Assembly: GCF_000276665.1 (NCBI RefSeq)
Contig: NW_004955467.1
Coordinates: 300,517 to 364,516, forward strand
DNA length: 64,000 nucleotides
Direction: 5' to 3'
From: Chinchilla lanigera
Taxonomy: Eukaryota; Chordata; Mammalia; Rodentia; Chinchillidae
A program made the position numbers and the translations under genes. Positions 46,573 through 55,433 of this stretch are shown piece after piece. Below the pieces are notes generated by a model that worked only from the letters and a program-made list of their open reading frames with translations, was not told the DNA's origin and ran no database searches. How positions within the stretch are numbered: the stretch's first letter is position 1; each line of letters opens with the position of its first letter.

Positions 46573-47309
46573 GAATCACAAATAAAGTAAGATTTCTTTT
46601 GCCTTTGTAATGGCATTAGCAAATTACACATGACATATCCGAGTCTGGCTGAATACATATTCAATAACAGAGCTGTTTTCTTTCTTTTCTGCATGATGGG
46701 GAGGATATTCTGGGTGGGCAGGAGACTTTATTTAAAAAATCGTTTTCCTCAACAGCACAAAATCTGCCTTCCAAGTGACTGTAGGCAACAGTTTAGCAAA
46801 TGTTTGTCATGACAAAACATGGGCCCAGCCATGTGTTTCCTTACTGCTTGCCACCATACCAGCAGTATTTTAGGTGTTTATGATGAAATCATCCCATTTC
46901 ACAAGCACATTTCTGTGTTAGTTAGGGTAAGGGAGGCAACAGTGTGGTAAGAAATCGTCCTAGGGAGTTCTCCACTTAATGCAGTGAGAGTTGGTTCACA
47001 ACACAGAATCATGCAGGTCAGTGGCCTTGGGGCTCTTGTTCCATGTGACCACAGTGCTTTGGGGTGCAGCTTCCTTTTGTCTTGTGGTACTGCCATCCTC
47101 ATTATGACAGAGGCCCCAACAGAGGCATCAGTGACAAGGTAAATCAACAGATCTCTAACCAGACACTCGACATATGAGAATCTTAGAGCTGGTGACTCTT
47201 AGCAGGTCAGAGAAGGAAAACAAGCCAGATCTTAGTATGCTGTAGAGACCTTGGCCACAGAGTTACTTGGGCTCTGGTGAATTATAGAACTGATGTTAAA
47301 ATCTCAGTG
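46573..47309. other. Intergenic; nothing recognised
   Basis: 46890-47150 may be an old LTR in antisense (tgtgttagttagggtaaggg). No gene. Confidence 0.35.
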
Positions 47310-47675
47310 TTATTTTTTGAACATGATTATAAGTGTGTCCCCAGGAATCCATGCATTGGAAGATAGATCCCCCGTGTAGTCCTAGTAAAAGAACCTTAAG
47401 AAGTGAAACCTAGTGACAGGTCACTAAGTCACCGGGAACATGGCCCTTAGAAGGGATTAGTGTAGTTTCCATGGCTTCCTGGCTTGTTGTGTGAGCTTTC
47501 CCTCTTGTACACCTTACCATCATGCCATGGTGACCACCACAAGATCCTCACTAGAGCTGACATGATGCTGGAAGCATGCCCTTGAACCTCCAAAACTGTA
47601 AGTTAAATAACCCTCTTTTCTTTATAAAGGCCACAGCCTCAGATATTTCATTATAGAAACAAAAATGAAATTGTA
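47310..47675 (+). repeat. MaLR-type LTR
   Basis: atgattataagtgtgtcccc, ggtcactaagtcaccgggaa, cctccaaaactgtaagttaa and ataaccctcttttctttata, with the typical order. Confidence 0.65.
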
Positions 47676-48595
47676 CACTTTGGCAGCCAGAGGATGGGGC
47701 AGGGTCCGTGAAGGCTCTGTGAGCAGGGGACTGGTGTTAGAAATCTCGGGCTCAGGTTCTGGCTCGTCTCTGATGAGTTGCTCCTGCTGAGCCGGGTCAC
47801 TTCTCTGTTTTGGTGAATCCTATTAAAAACGTGTCCTCTCCATCCTGCACAAGGTGGTGCTAAGGCTTATGGAGATGGTGCTTGGGGAAATGCTCTGACA
47901 GCTATAAGGCAGAAGGCAGATGTCACTGAGTTTACTCAGCCTGTCTCTGCAGAAGCTTCCCGAGCCAGGCCAACCTCTCCCCATCTGTTCAAAGAGCAAG
48001 AAGTTGACTGCAGCATCTGTTCCAATGCCTCTGCGGGGTGTGGGAGGGGGGTTCTAGCCACCACCACCCTTCGAGTCCTCAGAGGCCCTTGAGCCCTGTG
48101 CCTGCCAGCCCGCCCTCTGGGAGGCTTTGTAACTCATGTGTCCACCAGATGACGATGGAAGAATTCACAGAGATGTTTCCAGAAAACCTTCCTCCACAAA
48201 CACTACACAGAGTCTAGACCCTGTCCCCACCCCTGGCCCAGTTTCCAACAGAGAGTCACCCTCATCTCTCTTTACTCCACCCACCCCAACTGGGGACTGG
48301 GGATTTCTCTACATTATGTATTTTGTCCCCAGTGGGTTAACTGCAACTTTGACTGTAAAGGCATCTGTCTCAGACCCTGTCCTCCACCTCTGTCATCCCC
48401 ATAGTTTTCCAGAGCTGGACCTAGTCAAGAGGAAGAAAAGGAAAGTCTCAATTTCAGCAGAGCTGAGCTTCACAAGATGTTCTAGGATGTCTGTGTCCGT
48501 GGATAGTGCCAGTCTGGACTCTGGGGCTCCCCTGCTTCCTTGTCATCAGCTGGGCAGCTCATTCAGGGCTTCCCTCTCAAGATTTGCATCTATAA
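47676..48595. other. Intergenic, moderately GC-rich, repeat-poor
   Basis: No gene. A 157-codon frame at 48136-48609 lacks any recognisable domain and runs into an ID element. Confidence 0.45.
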
Positions 48596-48671
48596 GGCCG
48601 GGGATATAGCTCAGCGGCACAGCGCCTGCCTATCAAGCACAAGGTCATGAGTTTGATTCCACCCCCCAAAA
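48596..48671 (+). repeat. ID element with 14-bp TSD
   Basis: ggccggggatatagctcagc ... cctatcaagcacaaggtcat ... gagtttgattcca. The flanks 48582-48595 and 48672-48685 (atttgcatctataa / atttgcagctataa) differ at one base. Confidence 0.95.
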
Positions 48672-50261
48672 ATTTGCAGCTATAAAATGCAAGGTCTGGA
48701 TGCAGTGACCACTATCATAACTTCTAGATGGGGAGCTGGGGCTGGAAGAAGAACCACACAGGTGAACACCCAGTTGGCTGAGTCCTGCCTAAGGGACCCT
48801 GGGCCCTCTTTTCTCAGGGGTCTTACCAAGGCCTCTCTATTGATACCTCTATTCTGTCCTCGGCGGGGACATATTCCAGCTGATATCTGTTTGCATCAGT
48901 GTCATCTGAGGCAGTGTTTCACAGGAGAGACAAGAGGAACAGGACCTTGCCACGTCCTAGTAGAGAAGCCTACACAGGTGGCCATGTACCTGGCCTTTGG
49001 CCTGAACCCTCCTGCTGCAGCCAAGTATTAGGCTCTGACACTGCACAGATCACTTTGAAATTTCAGTGTCCCTTTTTCTGTCACACATCCAATAATGAAA
49101 CTGCTTGATCCACACCCCCCACACACACACCCTGAAGTCCTCTGGAGGCAGAATTCTTCTTTTAGTAATGTACTGGGAAGCTGACATTCACGTACACACA
49201 TTTTATTTTTTCAGAAAATAAAGGGTCATGTGCCCAGCACACTTTACACTTTAGTAGCCCAGAATCTTCCTAGAAGGACTTTCTGTCCTCCAGAGAGATG
49301 CTTCCCACAAACTCCCCATGGAGCTGGTATTCGGGGAGCAGCATCAAAGAGGTGTTCTAAGACAGAGCAGAGTGGTCCCTCACAAGCTCAAGGGAAAAAT
49401 GACATGTTTAAGGATAGAATTTGTTCCCTTTGGTTCCTTTATGAGGCTTTGATAGAATCTGGAATAGACTAGTTTAGCTCAGAATGCAATTAAAGTGTGA
49501 TTCTTTGGCATTTAATCTGTTGTGGAAAGGGCGTTCCACAAAGAACATGGGCACTCCTCTGTCTGAACGAACTTGGTCAACGGCATGAACCCAAGCCAGG
49601 CACAGGACCACTCAGGGTGCACACACACAGCTGCCAGGCTGCCTGGGCAAGGCAGGCAGCCACCTTAGTCCCTCTGGAATACATCCTGGGAGCAAGTGTC
49701 TCTACTGTGGGGTCCCGGCCACCGTCTGTCACAACTTGCTTCATTGGTTTGGCCCAGCATCCCTTCCTCTTCTCCTCCCCATTCCTGTCGGTGCTCTTCA
49801 CTCCTGAGCACCAAACCCAACCATCCTGGGGACTCTTCCATCTGTGAGATGACACAGCCTTTGACCCAGGGACAGACTTGCAAGGTAGCACCTGCTCAAC
49901 CTTGCTCCAATCCAAGATCACCCAGGAAAATAAACTGGAGAAGGGAGGATGCAGCCTCACTCATAACGGAAAACCCCGGGTCAAGTTTACCTAGGACCAG
50001 GACAGCAGCGTATCAACAATCCTCTACTAACAGAAACAGACCCTGTGCTCTACCCACTGGCTGCTTTCTGGCCCCAGAAAACCTCCCCAGGTTCCTGGAT
50101 GTACCTTGTGTCCCAGCTTGGCCAGGGTCTAAACAGTGGGCTTTCAACAGGGGCACTGTGGTACATGTGGGCCCCTCAAAATCCCTAGTATTGCCCCTGC
50201 CTCATCCTCTATTTTCTCCCCAACCCCACATCTCTCCCACTCTTTAACATTTCCTGGGCTG
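48672..50261. other. RNF112 downstream flank and probable 3' UTR
   Basis: Repeat-poor. If the AATAAA at 49202-49207 is used, 49190-50261 is 3' UTR. Open frames on either strand (for example 49497-49847) are not supported as genes. Confidence 0.45.
49202..49207 (-). terminator. RNF112: Candidate RNF112 polyadenylation signal (AATAAA)
   Basis: On the minus strand an AATAAA lies about 1,055 nt past the stop codon and is followed closely by a GT-rich stretch (TGTGTGTACGTGAATGT). I saw no better AATAAA on this strand between it and the stop. No transcript evidence is available. Confidence 0.4.
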
Positions 50262-50732
50262 TCACTCTTCCTGGAGAAGAGGCTCTCTGTCTCCTCCCTG
50301 CACCCTCTCATCCTCCTCCTTTTCCATGCAGCCCACAGTGGCAGCCAGCCCTGCACCCACACCACCCCCCACCACAGCAGCCCCCGTGGCCCCCACTGCC
50401 GCCCCTGCTGCCACCATCCCAGCCTCTGCCGCCAGTGCAGCCGCAGCCATGCCTGCACCCACAACGCCCCCGGCCAGGCCCATGAGCCCAGCTCCCACAG
50501 CACCCCCAACTGCAGCCAAGTGGCCACAGAAGCGCATGGTGTAGGAGTCCATGAAGGCCTTGGCCTTGGCCTGCAGTTCAGCCTCCAGGGCCTCCAAGGT
50601 CTGCTCACGCTCCTTGCACAGCAAGGCCACTCCATGACGGGCCAAGACAGCATCCTTCTGGGAGGAGAGTAGGTTTCGCATGGTGTCTGGCAAGACCCGG
50701 AGTGCAGAGAAGATGCGCTTGGTGGCCACATC
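50262..50732 (-). CDS. RNF112: RNF112 terminal coding exon 14 (residues 477-632)
   Basis: A 471-nt exon including TGA at 50262-50264. Residues 477-546 are helical and charged. Residues about 547-611 are almost entirely Gly, Ala and Val with a few Met and Leu, consistent with one or two membrane-inserting hairpins. The tail is acidic and ends REPLLQEE. The GC-rich codons create long shadow frames on both strands. Confidence 0.96.
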   Translation of the reverse strand, partial: DVATKRIFSALRVLPDTMRNLLSSQKDAVLARHGVALLCKEREQTLEALEAELQAKAKAFMDSYTMRFCGHLAAVGGAVGAGLMGLAGGVVGAGMAAAALAAEAGMVAAGAAVGATGAAVVGGGVGAGLAATVGCMEKEEDERVQGGDREPLLQEE

Positions 50733-53700
50733 CTGTGGTGACAGGAAGAGAGAACAAAGGGCTTCACCTGGGAGACCCAGGCACCTCCGCCCCAGCATCT
50801 GGCCTGTCCCTGCCTCCCCTGTAGGCCCAGGGCTTACCTGCTGCCTCACATACTCCTCAAACTCCTTCTTGGCAGCCTCCACTTTTCTCAGGTCATGCAG
50901 CTGAGCAGCCATCTGTCCACGGGAAAGCCCTGGCTGCCTCCCTCCTTCCTCCTTGGCCTGGCCACCTGCTCTTCATCTCTGCTCCCAGGCCCGAACTCCC
51001 ACCTCCCGTGCTCAGCCCAGACCCCACCTGCCCTCCTCTCTCCCAGACACCCATCCTTGGGGAGCAGGGGGACTCCATACCTCATCAGGAGAGCTGAAGC
51101 CAGGCCCCGTCCTCCCCATCCAGCCCGAGAGGTTCTGCAGAGACACACCACCAGGTCAGGGAAAGCAGGGACCTGCCGAGTGCCAGGGCTCTAGGGGGTT
51201 TTCACACCTTGATCTCCTGAGCTAGCTGCTGCCCGGTGAGCAGGCGTCTGTCTCCCCTGCCCACGGTGCGCCCCTCACTCCAGTAGCCCTGGCAGCGGCT
51301 CTTAGCGTGCTGCGGGGCTGCGCTGAGCACATCCAAGACATAGGGCCGAAGGAGGTGGCAGGAATCATCATCTGTGTCTAAAAAGAGGTTCTTCATACTG
51401 AGGATACCAGGGCTTTGCAAGGGGAAAGGCTCGGTGGGACTAGACACTGCAGGGGGTTCTAGGGAGCTGGGAGGACTTTGTTTTAGGGACACTCACCACC
51501 TCCTGGGCTTCCTTGGCCTTTGTTCATCCACCGCCTGCCTGGAGAAGGCAGGAGATAACAGCGGGCTTTGTTCCCTAGGAGAAGCTCCTGGACCCTGGGG
51601 TATTTGCCCGGCAACTTCTGAGAGAAGAAGGGAAGAGGGCCATTGGCCAGGGTCTGGCCTCCAACTGTGAGCACCCTCCGCGAGCCCCCGCCCAGCCTCT
51701 CTGCCCTTGTCTCATCTTCCAGCCCCTCCTTCTGCACTGCTCACCTGGAGGATGTCACCCATGTGACCTTGCCCTGCCTTGCTGGGATGGGATGAGTCAC
51801 GAACTAAGAGGTCCAGATGCTAAAAGAGAAGGGGTCCTGACACCAGCAGCTGAGACGGTCAAGGTTTAAGCTGATGAGTCTAGAAACAAGTGTCTCACCT
51901 GGATTGGCACCATCCCATAATGCCTGCCCATCACCTCAGCCACATGGACAAACATCTGGGGGTGGACACAGAGAATATCAGGGCAGGGCCCTCCGAGGGG
52001 TACAGTTTGTCTCAGGCTATCTGCCACCACTATGCCTCTCTGTAAGAGTCAAGCTTCCCACCTCCCAGTTCTGAGGTTCTCTTGTCTCCCCCACACCGGG
52101 CATCTTGTGCTGTATCCTCCACCCTCAAACCCTCCAACCCAGTTCAAGGGCCATAAAATCCTGGGCTGGACCAAAAAGACCCTAGCTTCCTCTGGCCAAG
52201 GCCCCTGACCTTAGGTCAGGGCTGCATTGTGCCCAAATCTCCTCACCTCCAGATAGTCTAGATCTATGTACTTCAGTTCCTGGGAGGTGTTCAGGATCTG
52301 GAATCAGGGAGAACAGGATGCAGGAGGGTGTGCACAGAGGCCAAGCGCTGCTGGAAAGGCCCTGTGAGAGGGGCTCCCGGGCAGCCGCGGGACTCAGAAC
52401 ACAGGACAGGCCCAGCACGAGGCCTCTGCATGCGTGCAGATGATCTATACCTCCCAGACTGAAATGGTCTTGGCATTCTGCAGACCTTCAGTTCCCCCTA
52501 CCCCCAGAACCAAGGATCATCAGCCCACCCATGCTTCCACTTCCACAGACTATAAGCATCTTCCCTCTTCCAGGGACACCCCTAAAACCTGCAGGGACCC
52601 CAGACACCAAAGTCTGTGAGATACCTTCTGCCTTAAAAAAGCTGGGGTGGGAAAGGGCACTTGGGATGAGGACTCTGACCCCCAGGCCACTCTTACCTGG
52701 TAGGAGCTCAGCATCGTGGTGAGAGCACAGAGTTTGACCCTTGTTTCCCTGCTCAGTTCGGGACTCATGGAATCTCCCGCATCCACCAGGAACACAGCCA
52801 CCTACCCGGGGGTGAGGAGGACGGGCTGAGGGGTCAGGTCTGTTCCCCTGGACCAGACTTCTTGTGCTCACCCCAAAGCCCCAGAGCATTCCCTCTTGAT
52901 TCCCCTCTCCTCTTTGTCTTTCTCTCTCCCCTTATCTCCCCACACACTTTCCCCTCCTTGCTCTAACCCTGACTTCCTTCTTCCCTTCCTCCTCTTACCT
53001 TCTTTCCCTCTTTCCCCAGCAAGAAGGGGTGGCTCCACATCCATATGCCCCTGCTGAGGCCACTGGCACCCCATTTGAACCCCTGCAGGGACCCCTCTCC
53101 TCCTCTGGACCAGCTGCCCTCACCACCAGGCTCCTGCAGGCAGAGAAGCGGGCATCAGCTGGTCCATTCCGGATCCCCGGAGACTGGGCTTCAGACTCAG
53201 CTCCTCACCCATAGCCAACCCAGGGCTCCTGCCTTGCCCCCCTCCAGCCTCCTGCCAGCCCTGCCCTCACCAGGCCTGGCAAGCCCCGGAGCAAGTGGTC
53301 GAGGAGGGAAGACTTCTCTGAGTGCTGCTCCCCCAGGACGGCAAGGAGGCAGACGGGGGTGTCCCTCGCCAGGGGGTGCTTCAGGCAGCGGTTGATGGCC
53401 CCCATCCTGAGGATGAGGCCTCCTGAGGTGTTGATGCGCACCAGCAGCAGTGGCTCTGCCCTAACTGCACAGCTCTCCTGGACAGGAAAAGGTCCACTGA
53501 GTTATCCAGGAGACCCATGTCTGGAGTGTATCCAGCCTGGGACTCCGTGCCCTGTTCTGACGTTCCCAAAGCCACCCTACTCCGTGGATCTGACCTAGAG
53601 ACCTCCACGCACCCTACCCCATGTAAAGGCCTGGTCCCCGCACCTGCAGCACAGGGGGCAATGGCCGCTGCGGCAGGAGCTTCATCTTCTCCCCCAGACC

Positions 53701-54990
53701 GCGGAGGCCCTTCTTCTGCTTACAGATCTTCCGGCACTCGGGGCAGCAGGGTGGCTCGAAGCCGGGGACACGGTGTGTGCTGAAGCACCGGATGCAGAAG
53801 TCGTGGCCACAGGCCAACGAGATGGGCTCGCGCAGCCTCTCCAGGCAGATGGAGCAGGCGGGCAGCTCCCGGGGAACAGCAGACCGGGGCCCCAGACCCA
53901 GTTCCAACTTGGGGAATGGTGCATGGGACCTGGGGGAAGGACAGGCCATTTGAAAGTAGAATGTTCACTGGGGCAGGGTTTTGGGGTCAGGCTGACGGCT
54001 GGGGATAGAGCTCCCTCTGTGCCACCTCAGTTTCCCTTAGGGTCTCCACGCACTGATGGAGCTGCTGCCAGAGGAGCTGAGCTCTGCCCATTCCTCACTC
54101 ACTTGAACGGACCTTGGTGGCTCCAGAGTCAGGAAGACAAAATGATGGTGAGAGGATCCCAAGAGTGAGAAAGCTGGCTCTGCCTGTCACATCCCACAGT
54201 GGGCAAGGTCTTCTCCCACTCTGGGCCACAATTTCCTTACTGTGCAATGGAGAGGTTAGTGGCACCAGCGCGTGGGCATGGGGCAGCATCTGACATGACA
54301 TGTGTGCCTGATGTCCATGCTTGGGAAACCCCTCTCCCCATCTGTGTGTCAGAGCCCCTCAGGGAGGAGCTGATTTCAACCAGATCCTCCAAGCAGTGAT
54401 AAACTCTGGACCCCAGCTGCTGGGACATCAAGAGGATGGAAGGTTCCTGGTGCCCAAGCAGCCTGTTTTACAGTTGAGCAGATGGCTCTGGCTCTTAGAA
54501 AATTTCTTCCAGTCTCAGCCGAGCATCTGCGTTCCTGCAGCACCCACCTTCTTGTCCCTGTCCATCCCTCCGCAGCCTGGCCAATCCGGCCTGCTCCTCC
54601 CTCCCCATGAGAGCCTTGTGGAGCCTTCAGCAGGCTGGGCCTGGCCACAGGACTCCGTGCTCCTGGCCCAGCCATTTCCAGCTGACCTGCCAGGCCCACT
54701 GCACCAATCCCAGCCCAGCAGGCCCTGCCGCTTACCAACTGTTGCTGCTGTTTCCCATGAAGCTCCGTTTTCGCTCCTGGAAAGGAGGGGGTGGGTATTT
54801 AAAACAGAATTCAGACTCCTATTTTCAACCTGGGTTTCCAGGGGCCCCTCCTCCCCTTCCCCAGGCCCATCCCCCATCCCAGGAGGCTCCTTCCCACCCC
54901 CAGCCTCCACCCCAGATCTGAGGACTGAAGACTTGCCCGTTTGCCAAGCCGATGACAAAAGGAAGTGACTGACAAGGTGTGCCTCGGCAT
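50262..54990 (-). CDS. RNF112: RNF112 (ZNF179), RING finger plus GBP-like GTPase protein, 14 coding exons
   Basis: Fourteen exons join in one frame to 632 codons plus TGA; I recall the human protein as 631 residues. Seen: a C3HC4 RING at about residues 57-97 (C57, C60, C72, H74, C77, C80, C94, C97); a P-loop-like segment GEQHSEKS at 176-183; a switch-I-like RGIWMW at 224-229; VDAGD at 247-251; the GBP-type guanine motif LVRD at 317-320; a helical region; and a Gly/Ala-rich hydrophobic stretch at about 547-611 before an acidic tail ending LLQEE. Known of the family: a brain-enriched E3 ubiquitin ligase of the dynamin/GBP superfamily, linked to neuronal differentiation and reported in nucleus, cytoplasm and membranes. 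The start is the ATG at 54988-54990, giving the expected MPR...SVTSFCHRLGKR N-terminus; its Kozak context is weak (C at -3, C at +4). Odd points: the conserved P-loop Gly is Glu181, intron 1 has a GC donor, and intron 10 has a tandem donor. The family call is very secure; UTRs and promoter are unresolved. Confidence 0.96.
50838..50912 (-). CDS. RNF112: RNF112 coding exon 13 (residues 452-476)
   Basis: A 75-nt exon encoding MAAQLHDLRKVEAAKKEFEE then YVRQQ. This is a charged helical segment. The acceptor is GGACAG and the donor CAG|GTAAGC. Confidence 0.94.
51081..51134 (-). CDS. RNF112: RNF112 coding exon 12 (residues 434-451)
   Basis: A 54-nt exon encoding NLSGWMGRTGPGFSSPDE between CTGCAG and GAG|GTATGG, in phase 0. 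Confidence 0.92.
51208..51377 (-). CDS. RNF112: RNF112 coding exon 11 (residues 377-433)
   Basis: A 170-nt exon after TTTTTAG encoding DTDDDSCHLLRPYVLDVL through LTGQQLAQEIK, with an AAG|GTGTGA donor. The following intron is only 73 nt, near the practical minimum for mammalian introns. Confidence 0.93.
51500..51617 (-). CDS. RNF112: RNF112 coding exon 10 (residues 338-377)
   Basis: Encodes KLPGKYPRVQELL through SPG. The donor is ambiguous: AGGAG|GTGGTGAGT ends the exon at 51500 and AGGAGGTG|GTGAGT ends it at 51497. Both keep the frame and differ by one Gly codon. The first gives the human-like SPGDTDDD junction; the second has the stronger GTGAGT consensus. Confidence 0.88.
51745..51819 (-). 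CDS. RNF112: RNF112 coding exon 9: guanine-recognition RD motif (residues 313-337)
   Basis: A 75-nt exon beginning HLDLLVRD and ending GDILQ. LVRD corresponds to the RD motif that GBP-family GTPases use instead of NKxD. The intron before exon 10 is 127 nt and the one after exon 8 is only 79 nt. Confidence 0.92.
51899..51955 (-). CDS. RNF112: RNF112 coding exon 8 (residues 294-312)
   Basis: A 57-nt exon encoding MFVHVAEVMGRHYGMVPIQ between CCCAG and CAG|GTGAGA, in phase 0. Confidence 0.91.
52247..52297 (-). CDS. RNF112: RNF112 coding exon 7 (residues 277-293)
   Basis: A 51-nt microexon-like exon encoding ILNTSQELKYIDLDYLE between TTCCAG and GAG|GTGAGG. The frame is kept on both sides. Confidence 0.91.
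52697..52801 (-). CDS. RNF112: RNF112 coding exon 6: DxxG-like motif (residues 242-276)
   Basis: A 105-nt, phase-0 exon encoding VAVFLVDAGD followed by MSPELSRET and ending MLSSYQ. The acceptor is GGGTAG and the donor CAG|GTAAGA. Ala249 sits where I recall Thr in human. Confidence 0.94.
52999..53133 (-). CDS. RNF112: RNF112 coding exon 5: switch I region (residues 197-241)
   Basis: A 135-nt exon after a TGCCTGCAG acceptor, ending AAG|GTAAGA. It encodes the RGIWMWSHPFLL segment characteristic of GBP-type GTPases. The N-terminal part is Gly/Ser/Glu-rich and low in complexity. Confidence 0.92.
53271..53477 (-). CDS. RNF112: RNF112 coding exon 4: start of GTPase domain, P-loop (residues 128-196)
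   Basis: A 207-nt, phase-0 exon from ESCAVRAEPLLLV to GLPGL. It holds the P-loop-like GEQHSEKS. The codon at 53316-53318 is GAG (Glu181), where the family has Gly before the Lys-Ser pair. The donor is CTG|GTGAGG. Confidence 0.94.
53644..53929 (-). CDS. RNF112: RNF112 coding exon 3: RING finger (residues 32-127)
   Basis: A 286-nt exon with an acceptor after a C-rich tract and a CAG|GTG donor. It carries the whole RING: C57-x2-C60, then C72-x-H74-x2-C77-x2-C80, then C94-x2-C97. All eight zinc ligands are present, so the ubiquitin-ligase module looks intact. Confidence 0.95.
54736..54776 (-). CDS. RNF112: RNF112 coding exon 2 (residues 19-32)
   Basis: A 41-nt exon between a CCAG acceptor and a GTAAG donor. 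It encodes ERKRSFMGNSSNS plus two bases of Trp32, which the first base of exon 3 completes. The internal Met25-Gly26 could act as an alternative start. Confidence 0.9.
54937..54990 (-). CDS. RNF112: RNF112 coding exon 1 (residues 1-18)
   Basis: Begins at the ATG on the minus strand and encodes MPRHTLSVTSFCHRLGKR. It ends ...AAACGG followed by GCAAGT, a GC-type 5' splice site rather than GT. The codon phase at the junction is 0, so the next exon continues with Glu-Arg-Lys. The 5' UTR upstream is not delimited. Confidence 0.88.
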
Positions 54991-54999
54991 GGGAGGCTG

Positions 55000-55375
55000 A
55001 GGTGGGAGAGGGTCTGCCACGTAGCGAAGAAGCTCCTGAGACCTTCAGCTGGAGGTAAGGTTAGCCTTTCCTGAAGGGCTGGCTGAGCTGTGGCCCTGGA
55101 AGGAGGGGTGGGGGACGGCCTCCCCTGGGAGCTGACTCTGTCAGAGCAGGAGAATCAGTGTGCCGGTGGGTCTGCTAGTCCGGAAAGAGGAGGCTGCCGC
55201 TGGACTCACCCCAGGGGGAGGAGACAGGGCTGCGGGTGCAGGGCTTCTGAGGAGGGAGGGAGGTGGGGAAAGAGGCTGGCTCAGAATCCCTGGCAGAGGC
55301 TGGGATGCAGGCAAGCCGAGGTGGTGAGTCGCCATGGAGACTGAAGGGAAAGATAAGGACAGGGAGGGGGAGGGG

Positions 55376-55378
<3 letters not shown>
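55000..55378. other. RNF112: RNF112 immediate upstream flank
   Basis: GC-rich and G-rich on the plus strand, no TATA box in a convincing place. The 5' UTR and promoter are probably here but are not delimited. A gtaagg-like donor on the minus strand was not identified with confidence. Confidence 0.35.

Positions 55379-55431
<53 letters not shown>
55379..55431. repeat. (AG)n microsatellite upstream of RNF112
   Basis: A perfect 53-base AG run about 390 bases upstream of the start codon. Confidence 0.98.

Positions 55432-55433
<2 letters not shown>

Noticed and set aside
48136..48609. 157-codon plus-strand frame downstream of RNF112
   Set aside because: No splice context or family similarity, and it ends inside an ID element.
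50136..50767. Long frames on both strands around the last RNF112 exon
   Set aside because: They are shadows of the GC-rich exon 14, whose true frame matches the RNF112 family.
54991..55020. Upstream in-frame extension of RNF112 starting at a GTG
   Set aside because: The family protein starts at the ATG at 54990, and a GTG start is not expected in a mammalian gene.
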